DNA of 30,171 nt from BS750m-G62 sp964577175. Its GTDB lineage: Bacteria; Planctomycetota; Phycisphaerae; FEN-1346. The stretch is taken from contig CAZNYC010000040.1 in assembly GCA_964577175.1 (NCBI GenBank), positions 1-30,171 of the forward strand. Reading direction: 5' to 3'. A program made the position numbers and the translations under genes. Shown piece by piece: positions 1 to 6,733 of the stretch; positions within the stretch are counted from its first letter, which is position 1, and each line of letters opens with the position of its first letter. The notes under the pieces were generated by a model. It was given only the letters and a program-made list of their open reading frames with translations. It searched no databases and was not told the origin of the DNA.

Positions 1-583
1 CCTCGTAGGCGAGTTCGCGCATGGCCTCGATGTAGTAGGCGTTCTCGAAGTCGCCCACCGTGCCGCCGATCTCGACGAAGACCACGTCCGCCCGGGTCCT
101 GGTGGCGAGGGTGCGGAGTTTGGCCTTCACCTCGCCCGTGACGTGTGGAATCATCTGCACGTCGCGTCCCAGGTACTCGCCGCGGCGTTCGCGCTCCAGG
201 ACCGCCCCGAAGATCTGTCCGTTCGTGGCGAAGTTGTCGCGCGCCAGATCCGTCTCGAGCATCCGCTCGTACGTGCCGAGGTCCATGTCGCACTCCATGC
301 CGTCGTCGAGCACGAAGACCTCGCCGTGACGGTACGGGTTCAGGGTGCCGGAATCGATGTTGAGGTAGCCTTCGAGTTTGATGGGCGTGACGCGCAGCCC
401 CTTATTCTGGAGCAGGCGGGCGAGGCTGGAGGCGAAGATGCCCTTCCCGAGGCCGCTCATCACCGTGCCGAAGACGACGACGTACTTCGTGCGGCCGGGC
501 TGGTACCCGTCCGGGACGGGCGTGTGGAACTCGGTCTCCTCGGTGCGGTCGGCGATGCTGCGGAAGAGGTCGGGGCCCGACAT
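1..583 (-). CDS. pyrG: CTP synthase, divergent type (N-terminal part, cut by window edge)
   Basis: This is the amidoligase (synthetase) half of CTP synthase, which makes CTP from UTP, ATP and glutamine in the cytoplasm. About 194 residues are visible before the window ends. Seen directly: a P-loop read as GTVMSGLGKG near residues 39-48, then KLEGYLNIDSGT, HGEVFVLDDG, ECDMDLGTYERM, ERRGEYLGRDVQMIPH and VEIGGTVGDFEN. The last holds the acidic residue equivalent to the Mg-binding Glu of the E. coli enzyme. The P-loop differs from the usual GGVVSSLGKG, and about 31 extra residues precede the first beta strand. The ATG at 583 follows an AAAGG 10 bases upstream and lies 10 bases after the kdsB stop, so the two genes are probably co-transcribed. 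CTP is the co-substrate of KdsB. The family assignment is secure; the divergent subtype is my reading. Confidence 0.93.
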   Translation of the reverse strand, partial: MSGPDLFRSIADRTEETEFHTPVPDGYQPGRTKYVVVFGTVMSGLGKGIFASSLARLLQNKGLRVTPIKLEGYLNIDSGTLNPYRHGEVFVLDDGMECDMDLGTYERMLETDLARDNFATNGQIFGAVLERERRGEYLGRDVQMIPHVTGEVKAKLRTLATRTRADVVFVEIGGTVGDFENAYYIEAMRELAYE

Positions 584-593
584 GGAGGACCTT

Positions 594-1343
594 TCAGGTA
601 TCGGTGTCCGTGCGCTGGCGCCACCGTCGGACGAAGGCGGCGTAATCGTCCGGCGTGTCGATGCCGCCGGGATGGTGGTCGGTCACGAGGACGAACATCC
701 GCCGGCCGGCTTCCAGCCAGCGGAGTTGTTCGAGCCGTTCCGTTTGCTCGAGCGGCGAGGGCGGCATCATGGCGTAATCGCGCAGCGCCTCGATGCGGTA
801 GGCGTAGATGCCGACGTGCTTCAGCCTCGCCGCCCGGCGCGACGCCTCGCCGTCGCGGGCACACGGAATCGGGGCCCGGCTGAAGTAGAGCGCGTCGCCC
901 CGGCCGTCCGTGACCACCTTGACGGCCCCGGGGTCGTCCCACTCCTCGTCGGCGAGGGGGCCGGCCAGCGTGGCGGCCTCCATGGCCGGATTGTCCTCCA
1001 TCACCCGGATGAGCGCATCGAGCAGCGCGGGGGCAAGGTCCGGCTCGTCGCCCTGCACGTTGATGACGACGTCGGCGCCGCCGACCGCCTCGGCGGCCTC
1101 GGCCACCCGGTTCGTGCCGCACGGATGGTCCGCCCGCGTCATGACGCAGCGTCCGCCGAAACCTTCAACGGCGTGGCGGATGCGGTCGTCGTCGGTGGCC
1201 ACGACGACGGTATCCACGCGGGACGCGCCGGCGGCGGCCTCGTAGACGTGCTGGATGAGCGGGCGGCCGGTGTCGGAGGCGAGAGGTTTCCCGGGGAAGC
1301 GTTTGGACCCGTATCGGGCAGGAATCACACAGAGAACGTTCAT
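594..1343 (-). CDS. kdsB: 3-deoxy-manno-octulosonate cytidylyltransferase
   Basis: KdsB activates Kdo with CTP to give CMP-Kdo for lipopolysaccharide inner-core assembly in the cytoplasm. The 249-residue protein has the normal family length. Visible motifs are the nucleotide-binding IPARYGSKRFPGKPL at the N terminus, VVVATDD, HPCGTNRVAEA (Asn where many homologues have Asp or Glu), the metal-site NVQGDEP, and ALYFSRAPIPCAR. The ATG at 1343 begins exactly at the expected MNVLCVIPARYGS, so it is preferred even though no clear Shine-Dalgarno precedes it. A good promoter-like sequence sits about 70-95 bases upstream. The stop is 10 bases before pyrG, giving a two-gene unit that joins CTP supply to its use. 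Its presence argues for a Kdo-containing outer-membrane glycolipid. Confidence 0.95.
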   Translation of the reverse strand: MNVLCVIPARYGSKRFPGKPLASDTGRPLIQHVYEAAAGASRVDTVVVATDDDRIRHAVEGFGGRCVMTRADHPCGTNRVAEAAEAVGGADVVINVQGDEPDLAPALLDALIRVMEDNPAMEAATLAGPLADEEWDDPGAVKVVTDGRGDALYFSRAPIPCARDGEASRRAARLKHVGIYAYRIEALRDYAMMPPSPLEQTERLEQLRWLEAGRRMFVLVTDHHPGGIDTPDDYAAFVRRWRQRTDTDT

Positions 1344-1409
1344 CCGTAGCGCGCCGCCAAGTCAGCCGTCCCGGGAATCGGTTTCAGGGGTTCGCCCTAC
1401 GGGCGCGCC

Positions 1410-1438
1410 AGGGTAGCGAGCGGGGGGACGGAAGTCAA
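1410..1438 (-). promoter_or_regulatory. Candidate sigma70-type promoter of kdsB-pyrG
   Basis: On the minus strand TTGACT (1438-1433) is followed after 17 bases by TACCCT (1415-1410). The start would be near 1403, leaving a leader of about 60 bases before the kdsB ATG. The spacing is ideal and the -35 is near consensus, but the -10 matches only in TA...T. The paired-hairpin repeat at 1448-1539 lies just upstream. Confidence 0.45.
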
Positions 1439-1447
1439 GGTAAACGT

Positions 1448-1539
1448 CGAGCCGGCCGCGGAAACGGCCGGTCATCTCAATCCGCCGTGGCACATGACAA
1501 GGCAAACGGAGATGACCCGCTGCTTCCGCAGCGGGATCG
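1448..1539. repeat. Paired-hairpin repeat, type 1, copy A (92 nt, intergenic)
   Basis: Two inverted units face each other. The left unit runs CGAGCC then a hairpin CCGGCCG-CGGAAA-CGGCCGG followed by TCATCTC. The right unit, read from the other strand, is CGATCC then a hairpin with stem CCCGCTGC/GCAGCGGG and loop GGAA, followed by TCATCTC. The middle reads ATCCGCCGTGGCACATG. The same architecture with the same total length recurs at 2469-2560, and a single unit recurs at 6614-6649. It lies between the start of kdsB and the end of the sialidase-fusion gene. No ORF of its own is visible. Confidence 0.85.
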
Positions 1540-1603
1540 GGTAAGGCATAAAGTCAATTGGCAGGGCGACCCGCACCGAACCTTCGTGCACCGGTCGGCA
1601 CCT

Positions 1604-4600
1604 CTACCCGCCATCCTCGTGCAGCGCCTTGTGCTCCGGGAAGTCCTTCCAGTACCGCGCCAGCAGGGCGTCCACGTCGTTCGGCACGAGGTACAGTTTG
1701 CCGCGGATGCGTTTCGCCTGCCCCGGCGCAAGGCCCCCGACGCGGAAGTCGCTGTGCAGGCACCGGATAACGCCCTGGAAGAGTTCCTGGTACGGATGCC
1801 AGGCGGTGGCGAGGAGGTATTTTTCATCGCGGCTGAAGCAGCCGATGAGGCCGTTCGACGGCCGATGCGGGTTCAGCGGGCGCGGGTTCACGTCGGCCGC
1901 CGCGACGCCCGGCGCCGCCCACACCTGGCCGGGCCGGTACCGGGCCTCGGTGGCCCAGTCGTCGGTCGGCATCCGCTGGAGCCGGCCCTGCTGGAACACG
2001 AACGAGCGGCGGAGGTAGGCGTACTTGTCGTCGGTCTCGTCGGGCCCGCACCCGGTGAACGGCCCCACGCGGATGCACGGCTGGGCCCAGTGCACCTCGG
2101 ACGGCTTCGCGGTCGGGTTGGCCGCCACGAGGCGGAAGTCGATCTCGTCCTCGCCCGCCCGGATGAGGTGGTCGACGATGACGCCGTCGGCCAGCGTGTC
2201 GCGGAGGACGACGCGCGTGCCGTCCTCGGCCTCCGAGAGGACCTTCGTCCGGTGCGGGATGACCGTGTGCTCGACCCAGTCGGTGGTGTGGGAGTTCGGG
2301 CGGCAGTAGGCCTCGATGTAGAGAATCTCCACCTTGCCACCGGGTATCTCGTCGCCCTCGATCGCGAGGATGCCGTTTGTGTAGTCGAGTGTGAGCGGCG
2401 GGGGGGCGGCCTTCTCGTCGCCTGGCGGGCCGGCGACCGGCGTAGACACAGCCGAGGCAAACGTTGTCCGAGCCCGCCGCGGAAGCGGCGGGTCATCCCC
2501 ATCCGCCACGGCCCATGCCACGGCCGATAAGGATGTCCGGCGGCTTCCGCCGGCGGCTCGAGGCGTCGCCGGGCCGGCCCCCACCCCCGGCACCCGGACG
2601 CGGGCCAGGTAGATGCTCGTCTTCCCCTCGTGCGACGAATAGTACGAGACCCACAGTTGCCCCTCGTGCCACACCAGGCCCGCGTACGACGTGTCGCCGC
2701 CCGAAGGCAGGCGCAGGCACTCCGAGAGCGTGCCGTTCCGGGCGTCCAGCCACTGGAGGCTCGTCCGCACGCCGCCGTCGTAGCGGCGGGTGGCGGCAAG
2801 GAACCGGCCGTCAGGCAGACGGATGAAATTGGGGCCGCCCACCCGGACGCCCAGGTCCTGCCACGTCCACTCGGTGTACGGCGGCTCAGCCCGGCCCAGT
2901 TGGGCCGTGTTCGGCGACCCGTCCCGCCGCAGCAGGCAGAGGCCCCTCGCATCCGGCAGGAACCGGAGCGTCGCCTCGTTCGGGTAGCCCTTTGCGAAGA
3001 GGCGGGGTACGAGCGTCTCGAACCGCCGGCCGTCGCCGCTGCGGTACAGGCGGGCGATGCGCTCGGCGCCCTCGCGGCCGTAGCCGACGCCGCAGGCCTT
3101 CCCCCCGTGCCAGGTAACGCGCCACAGCCAGACGTTCTCGTCGGCGACGGGCGTGGCGTCGCCCCAGGAGCGGCCGTCGGCGGAGAACCAGACGAAGGTG
3201 CGGTGGCCCGTCTCGCCCTTGCGGCGATTGGCGGCGCCGGCGATGAGTTGGAGGCGGCCGTCGGGGGTGCAAGAGATCTTCGGGTCCCGCAGGTCCGGCA
3301 GCGACGGCTCCGGCGTGGTGAGGAGCGCCGCGGAGGTCCACGCCTTGCCGTCCTTCGACGCGATGACGCGGACCTTCCCGTCGTGCGAGACGTGCCCCTT
3401 GCCCTCGCGGAAGACGCACAGCCACTCGCCCTCGTGCCGCACGAGGTCCGTGAACGCGTTGTGCCGCGCGCGGTCCCAGATCTTGCGGACGCCGAGGAGT
3501 TCGGGCTTGCCCGTCTGCTTCGCCGATTCGGACGCGGAGGAGGCGCCGGCGGCCGCGCCTTTCGCGGGCGCCGCCTCCTTGACGAACCGGCGGACCATCG
3601 TGCCGGCCACGTCGTCGCAGGCCTTGGGAGCGGCCTCGGCGCCCGTGTTCGTCGCCGCGACGACGGCGAAGTCCGCCTTCGGGGCGAGCCAGGCGACGGC
3701 GTAGTTCATGCCGTTGGAGCCGGCGTGCGTCAGGGCCGTGCCGCCCGCCCAGCCGCGCTCCGCCGTGGCCCAGCCGAGGGCGAACCCGTCGCCGAACGGC
3801 GGCGTGTGCAGCCGCTTCCAGTCCGTGACGGCGAGCGGCGTCGGCCGGCCGCGGGCCCCGTCCAGATGGGCCTCGACGAACGCCGCCCACTCCTCGATCG
3901 TGCAATGGACCGTGCCGGCGGGCCCGATGGCCGGCGGGTTGTCGACCCGCGGCCCGGGCTCCAGCGGCGTCTCCTTGCCGTCGAACACCTTGTGCTGCCA
4001 CGGCTCCTCGATCGTGCCCGGCGTGCCCATCGCGCCGAAGCCGGCCCTGGTCATGCCGAGCGGCTGGAAGAGGTGCCGGCGCATCAGGTCCTCCCACGGG
4101 GCGTCGGCGGCCCGCTCGCACGCCGCCCCGAGGACGGCGTACCCCGCGTTCGAGTAGAGCAACTCCGTGCCGGGCTCGACGGCAGGCGGCTTGGCCAGAA
4201 TCTTCGCCACGTACGCCCGCCGCTGCTCGGGCGGCGAGCCCGGCAGACGGTGGACGCCGAGGAAGTCCATGCCCTCCGGCCACGACCGGTTCGCCCCCGG
4301 CATCCCGCTGCGATGGGCGGCGCACTGGAGCAGCGTCACCGTGCGGTACGCCTCGTGCATGCGGGGGGCGAGGTCGGGGAAGGCCTCGGCCAGCGTCATC
4401 TCCCACCGCAGTTTCTTCTGCTCGACCAGCACCTGGACGAGCGTGGCGGTCATCGCCTTCGTGCACGAGCCGATGTGGAACCGGTCGCGTGCGGTGACCT
4501 GCACGTCCGCGCCCTTCTTGCGGACGCCGACGGCCGCCACGTCCACGAGGCCGCCGTCGCGGATAACCGCGGCCGCCAGGGCCGGCACGCCGCGTTTGTC

Positions 4601-4762
4601 GCGGACCGCTTTGAGGGCGGGCCCGATGTTCCGCCGCCCCTCTTTGTCCGTATCCTCCTCGACCGCCGCACCGCCGGACCCGTCCGGCGCTCCACGGGCG
4701 GGCGCGACCGCGAGGACACCGGCGGCAAGAAGAACGGCGGCAAGGACGAGGCGCGAGACCAT
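1604..4762 (-). CDS. Secreted serine hydrolase (beta-lactamase family) fused to sialidase-like propeller and a third C-terminal domain
   Basis: This is a 1052-residue exported protein. Residues 1-24 form a signal peptide. Residues about 45-395 are a beta-lactamase/DD-peptidase-like serine hydrolase with SxxK (S99-C-T-K102), the Tyr motif Y203-S-N and HAG at 346-348, so it looks catalytically complete. Residues about 425-725 form a sialidase-like (BNR-type) propeller with SADGRSW, NEATLRF and an ending KTSIYLARV. Residues about 788-1045 are a further globular domain (LTLDYTNGILAIEGDEIPGG, SNGLIGCFS, YQELFQGVI) that resembles planctomycete proteins of unknown function. Residues 735-765 are encoded by a complete intergenic-type repeat (2469-2560) and form an Arg/Pro-rich linker. 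The ATG at 4762 has a strong GGAGGAG seven bases upstream. The substrate is unknown; hydrolysis of an ester or amide on a glycan is an inference. Confidence 0.88.
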   Translation of the reverse strand: MVSRLVLAAVLLAAGVLAVAPARGAPDGSGGAAVEEDTDKEGRRNIGPALKAVRDKRGVPALAAAVIRDGGLVDVAAVGVRKKGADVQVTARDRFHIGSCTKAMTATLVQVLVEQKKLRWEMTLAEAFPDLAPRMHEAYRTVTLLQCAAHRSGMPGANRSWPEGMDFLGVHRLPGSPPEQRRAYVAKILAKPPAVEPGTELLYSNAGYAVLGAACERAADAPWEDLMRRHLFQPLGMTRAGFGAMGTPGTIEEPWQHKVFDGKETPLEPGPRVDNPPAIGPAGTVHCTIEEWAAFVEAHLDGARGRPTPLAVTDWKRLHTPPFGDGFALGWATAERGWAGGTALTHAGSNGMNYAVAWLAPKADFAVVAATNTGAEAAPKACDDVAGTMVRRFVKEAAPAKGAAAGASSASESAKQTGKPELLGVRKIWDRARHNAFTDLVRHEGEWLCVFREGKGHVSHDGKVRVIASKDGKAWTSAALLTTPEPSLPDLRDPKISCTPDGRLQLIAGAANRRKGETGHRTFVWFSADGRSWGDATPVADENVWLWRVTWHGGKACGVGYGREGAERIARLYRSGDGRRFETLVPRLFAKGYPNEATLRFLPDARGLCLLRRDGSPNTAQLGRAEPPYTEWTWQDLGVRVGGPNFIRLPDGRFLAATRRYDGGVRTSLQWLDARNGTLSECLRLPSGGDTSYAGLVWHEGQLWVSYYSSHEGKTSIYLARVRVPGVGAGPATPRAAGGSRRTSLSAVAWAVADGDDPPLPRRARTTFASAVSTPVAGPPGDEKAAPPPLTLDYTNGILAIEGDEIPGGKVEILYIEAYCRPNSHTTDWVEHTVIPHRTKVLSEAEDGTRVVLRDTLADGVIVDHLIRAGEDEIDFRLVAANPTAKPSEVHWAQPCIRVGPFTGCGPDETDDKYAYLRRSFVFQQGRLQRMPTDDWATEARYRPGQVWAAPGVAAADVNPRPLNPHRPSNGLIGCFSRDEKYLLATAWHPYQELFQGVIRCLHSDFRVGGLAPGQAKRIRGKLYLVPNDVDALLARYWKDFPEHKALHEDGG
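2469..2560. repeat. Paired-hairpin repeat, type 1, copy B (92 nt, in frame inside a gene)
   Basis: It has the same architecture and exact length as copy A at 1448-1539. CGAGCC is followed by a hairpin with stem CCGCCGC and loop GGAA, then GTCATCCCCATCCGCC. An inverted second unit has stem CCGGCGG/CCGCCGG around TTCC and ends GGCTCG. It has no stop codon in the reading frame of the surrounding minus-strand gene and encodes residues 735-765 between the sialidase-like and third domains. Confidence 0.85.
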
Positions 4763-4836
4763 CGGTGGCTCCTCCGAGGCTGAAGGCGGTCCGCCGCGTC
4801 ACGATCGCGCGGCGTCTCCGTGCGGCTCCCCGTCGG

Positions 4837-4864
4837 ATTCTAACCCCCCGCCCGGCGGCATCAA
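4837..4864 (-). promoter_or_regulatory. Candidate promoter of the hydrolase/sialidase fusion gene
   Basis: On the minus strand TTGATG (4864-4859), a 16-base spacer and TAGAAT (4842-4837) give a reasonable sigma70-type promoter. The start would fall near 4830, about 68 bases before the ATG at 4762. It lies between a type-2 hairpin and the gene, so the gene probably has its own transcript. Confidence 0.45.
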
Positions 4865-4892
4865 GCGGAATGGCAACGGGGCGCGGCCGCCT

Positions 4893-4916
4893 GCGGCGGG
4901 TACGGAGACCCGCCGC
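4893..4916. repeat. Hairpin repeat, type 2 (GCGGAG/CTCCGC-like loop), downstream of the LolA-like gene
   Basis: Arms GCGGCGGGT (4893-4901) and ACCCGCCGC (4908-4916) form a perfect 9-bp stem around ACGGAG. The hairpin lies 7 bases past the stop of the minus-strand gene ending at 4923. It could act as a Rho-independent-like stop, but no T-tract follows on either strand. The same arm and loop sequence recurs at 6687, 11655, 11703, 15533 and 24734. Confidence 0.75.
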
Positions 4917-4922
4917 GCACAA

Positions 4923-5771
4923 TCACGGCGCAGGCGTCCCGGCATTCGACTCGTCGGCGTCGAGGTCGCGGACGGTCGCGCCCGGCGGCCGGCGGTATTC
5001 GAAGATCCGAGGGTTCGGCTCCTTCTCCGGTTTCACCTCCGTCAGGCGGAGGACGAGGACCATCTCCTGCCCGTTGCCGTAGAAGCGGGCCCGGTAGGCC
5101 GTGGCGAGCGGCGCCCCGCCGGGGCCGACGGGCTCGTAGCGGAGCAGTTCGGCCATGAGGAGGCGGCGGCCGGCCTCGTCGAAGAGGTCCACGCGGGCGG
5201 GGCGAAGCGTCGCCCGGTCGAACCAGGTCCGCCGGCGCGGGGGGGGCGCGGCCGTGCCCGGGTACCGTTCCGTCAGGACGTAGTGGCCCTGCTGGGCGAC
5301 GAACTCGGCCGGCGTGGAGGGATCCAAGTCGATGCGGAAGAGGCCGATGGCCGTCATCAGGTCGGCCGGCGAGAGGATGAACCGCCGCTCGCCCTCGCCG
5401 CCGCGGCGGCCCGTCCAGACGGTGTTGACCTCCGGCCGGATCCAGAGCCAGAACCGCTCCGGGTTCATCCCGACCTTGAACACGTCCTTGCCGAGCACCT
5501 CGCCGTGCACGAACAGGCGGTCGGGCTTGATGAGGAAAAGGTGGCCGGAGAGGTCGTGCTGCTCGCGTTTCTCGCCCTTCTCGTCCTTGGGGACGTTGAG
5601 CATGAGGTTCGCCCGGGCCCAGAGGTGGGCGATGCCCTCGGCCCACGCGTTGTGCCGGGCGAGGACCTCATCGGGCGGGAGGACGCCATCCCCTGCCCCG
5701 TCGGCTTCGCAAGGCAAAGCGGCAACCGCCGCCGCTATCGCTCCAACCGCCACGGCTCGGAGCACCGACAT
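4923..5771 (-). CDS. Exported LolA-like/outer-membrane lipoprotein-sorting-like protein, function unassigned
   Basis: The protein has 282 residues from the ATG at 5771. It opens with a hydrophobic stretch (MSVLRAVAVGAIAAAVAALP) typical of a signal peptide. The rest is a beta-rich fold: strands such as HLFLIKPDRLFVHGEVLG, a tract of FKVGMNPERFWLWIRPEVNTVWTG, then FDRATLRPARVDLFDEAGRRLLMAELLRYEPV. This order (sheet, hydrophobic tract, then a residue-by-residue description of an acyl-binding-like sheet) resembles LolA/LolB-like or DUF4292-like periplasmic proteins, but the identity is weak. The frame stays open to 5960, but those extra residues translate the inverted-repeat element at 5811-5924, so 5771 is the better start. 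No good Shine-Dalgarno is visible. It follows the zinc-ribbon gene on the same strand, with the repeat between them. Confidence 0.7.
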   Translation of the reverse strand: MSVLRAVAVGAIAAAVAALPCEADGAGDGVLPPDEVLARHNAWAEGIAHLWARANLMLNVPKDEKGEKREQHDLSGHLFLIKPDRLFVHGEVLGKDVFKVGMNPERFWLWIRPEVNTVWTGRRGGEGERRFILSPADLMTAIGLFRIDLDPSTPAEFVAQQGHYVLTERYPGTAAPPPRRRTWFDRATLRPARVDLFDEAGRRLLMAELLRYEPVGPGGAPLATAYRARFYGNGQEMVLVLRLTEVKPEKEPNPRIFEYRRPPGATVRDLDADESNAGTPAP

Positions 5772-5954
5772 ACTGAGCCCGGTAAAAGGAATGGCCTCAT
5801 ACCATCGGGATGTCATTCTGAGGCCCCGCTTGCGGGGCCGAAGAATCTCGCCGTGGCTGTGGTCGTTACAAACGACGACAAGGCGAGATTCTTCGTTGCG
5901 GCTCCGCCGCTCCTCAGAATGACAACCCCGGCCAATATGTTGACTGGGCTCAGC
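5772..5954. repeat. Inverted-repeat (MITE-like) element, TGTCATTCTGAG type, copy 1
   Basis: Core 5811-5924. The left arm TGTCATTCTGAG...CGAAGAATCTCGCC is matched by the right arm GGCGAGATTCTTCG...CTCAGAATGACA. Each arm contains its own small palindrome (GGCCCCGCTTGCGGGGCC on the left, AGCGGCGGAGC-like on the right). The centre holds GTCGTT-ACA-AACGAC. An outer pair, CTGAGCCCGGT (5773-5783) and ACTGGGCTCAG (5943-5953), extends the symmetry so that it spans exactly from the downstream gene's start codon to the upstream gene's stop codon. A second copy is at 12321-12418. There is no transposase in the element, so if mobile it would be non-autonomous. Confidence 0.82.
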
Positions 5955-6585
5955 AGTCATCGCTGGCTTCTCCGGATTCGTCGACCGGCGCGCCGGCGGG
6001 CGTCTCGTCCTGTTCGGCCTCCCCTGCCGGGGCCGCGGCTTCGGCGGCGTCGAGACGGTCCCACTGTTCGGGCATATCGAGGATCGCGCCGAGGCGGTCG
6101 GTGACCGAGCGGATTTCGTCCTCCGAGAGCCTCGGACACGTGACGGTGTGCCGCCGCTTGGTGCCGGACTCGCGGAGGGTAAGTTCCTCGCCCCGTCCGC
6201 CGACGCGGCGCGACGACTCCAGCCGCAGCCGTTTTTTGCGCATCAGCACCAGGGCCAGCACGTAGCGGAACCGGCGGGCCTTTTCCTGGTCGGCCTCGGC
6301 GAGGTGCTCGAAGAGTTGCATGAGCCGGCCCATGTCGACCAGGCGCGGGCCGGTCGGCCGCTCGGGCGGCGGCTCGGGCACGCGCGTCTTCCAGTAACTG
6401 AAGTACGCCTCCGGCTCCGGCTGCCAGCAATCCGGGCAGAAGTCGTGGCGGACGAACATCTCTTCCGCCTCGGGCGGGGCCTCGACGACGGCGGAGTAGT
6501 ACACCTCGCCCACCTCGAAGCGGCGCTCGCAGGTGTGACACGTGCGGTCGGAGGCGCTGATCTTGTAGTCGCGGTCGATGGGCAT
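5950..6585 (-). CDS. Zinc-ribbon protein of unknown function
   Basis: This 211-residue cytoplasmic protein is not assigned to a named family. Seen directly: two Cys pairs, C16-x2-C19 in DRTCHTCERRFEVGEVYYS and C50-x2-C53 in HDFCPDCW. Their spacing suits one zinc ribbon. Next comes a basic middle region (LVLMRKKRLRLESSRR), a short stretch around TLRESGTKRRHTVTCP, and an acidic Ala/Glu-rich tail. The ATG at 6585 puts the ribbon at the N terminus; a GGAAGGA lies rather far upstream. Proteins with this N-terminal ribbon and acidic tail are common in Planctomycetota genomes, from memory. A role in nucleic-acid or protein contacts is only a guess. The stop codon overlaps the outer arm of the inverted-repeat element downstream. 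Confidence 0.75.
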   Translation of the reverse strand: MPIDRDYKISASDRTCHTCERRFEVGEVYYSAVVEAPPEAEEMFVRHDFCPDCWQPEPEAYFSYWKTRVPEPPPERPTGPRLVDMGRLMQLFEHLAEADQEKARRFRYVLALVLMRKKRLRLESSRRVGGRGEELTLRESGTKRRHTVTCPRLSEDEIRSVTDRLGAILDMPEQWDRLDAAEAAAPAGEAEQDETPAGAPVDESGEASDDC

Positions 6586-6613
6586 GCGTGCGGCTCTGTT
6601 CCTTCCATTCAGT

Positions 6614-6649
6614 GGATGGAGATATCCGGCCGCTTCCGCGGCCGGCTCG
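6614..6649. repeat. Type-1 hairpin repeat, single unit C
   Basis: GGATGGAGATATCCGG leads into the stem CCGGCCGC-TTCC-GCGGCCGG and ends CTCG. On the minus strand this matches the left unit of copy A (1448) nearly base for base: CGAGCCGGCCGCGGAA, stem return, then ATCTCCATCC. Only one of the two facing units is present. It lies upstream of the zinc-ribbon gene. Confidence 0.78.
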
Positions 6650-6686
6650 AACGACGGCGGGTCAAGCGGTGCTTGTTCTGCATTGA

Positions 6687-6714
6687 GCGCGGCGGGTGCG
6701 GAGACCCGCCGCGC
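6687..6714. repeat. Type-2 hairpin repeat, downstream of the cyclohydrolase gene
   Basis: Perfect 11-bp arms GCGCGGCGGGT (6687-6697) and ACCCGCCGCGC (6704-6714) flank GCGGAG. The hairpin lies 19 bases past the stop at 6734 on the minus strand. It may help end that transcript, although no T-tract follows in that direction. The CTTGTTCTGC stretch just before it resembles the spacer CGCTTGTTTTCG between the two hairpins at 11.65-11.73 kb. Confidence 0.78.
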
Positions 6715-6733
6715 ACAAAAAGGTTCGGCTATC

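Noticed and set aside
2630..4783. Long open frame on the plus strand opposite the hydrolase/sialidase fusion
   Set aside because: It shows no family motifs and has an Arg/Ala-rich composition. GC-rich coding strands leave antisense frames open, while the minus-strand frame has clear catalytic motifs.
6687..6720. Classical intrinsic terminator
   Set aside because: A strong stem is present, but the run of A on the plus strand is on the wrong side for a T-tract after the stem in the direction of the adjacent minus-strand gene.
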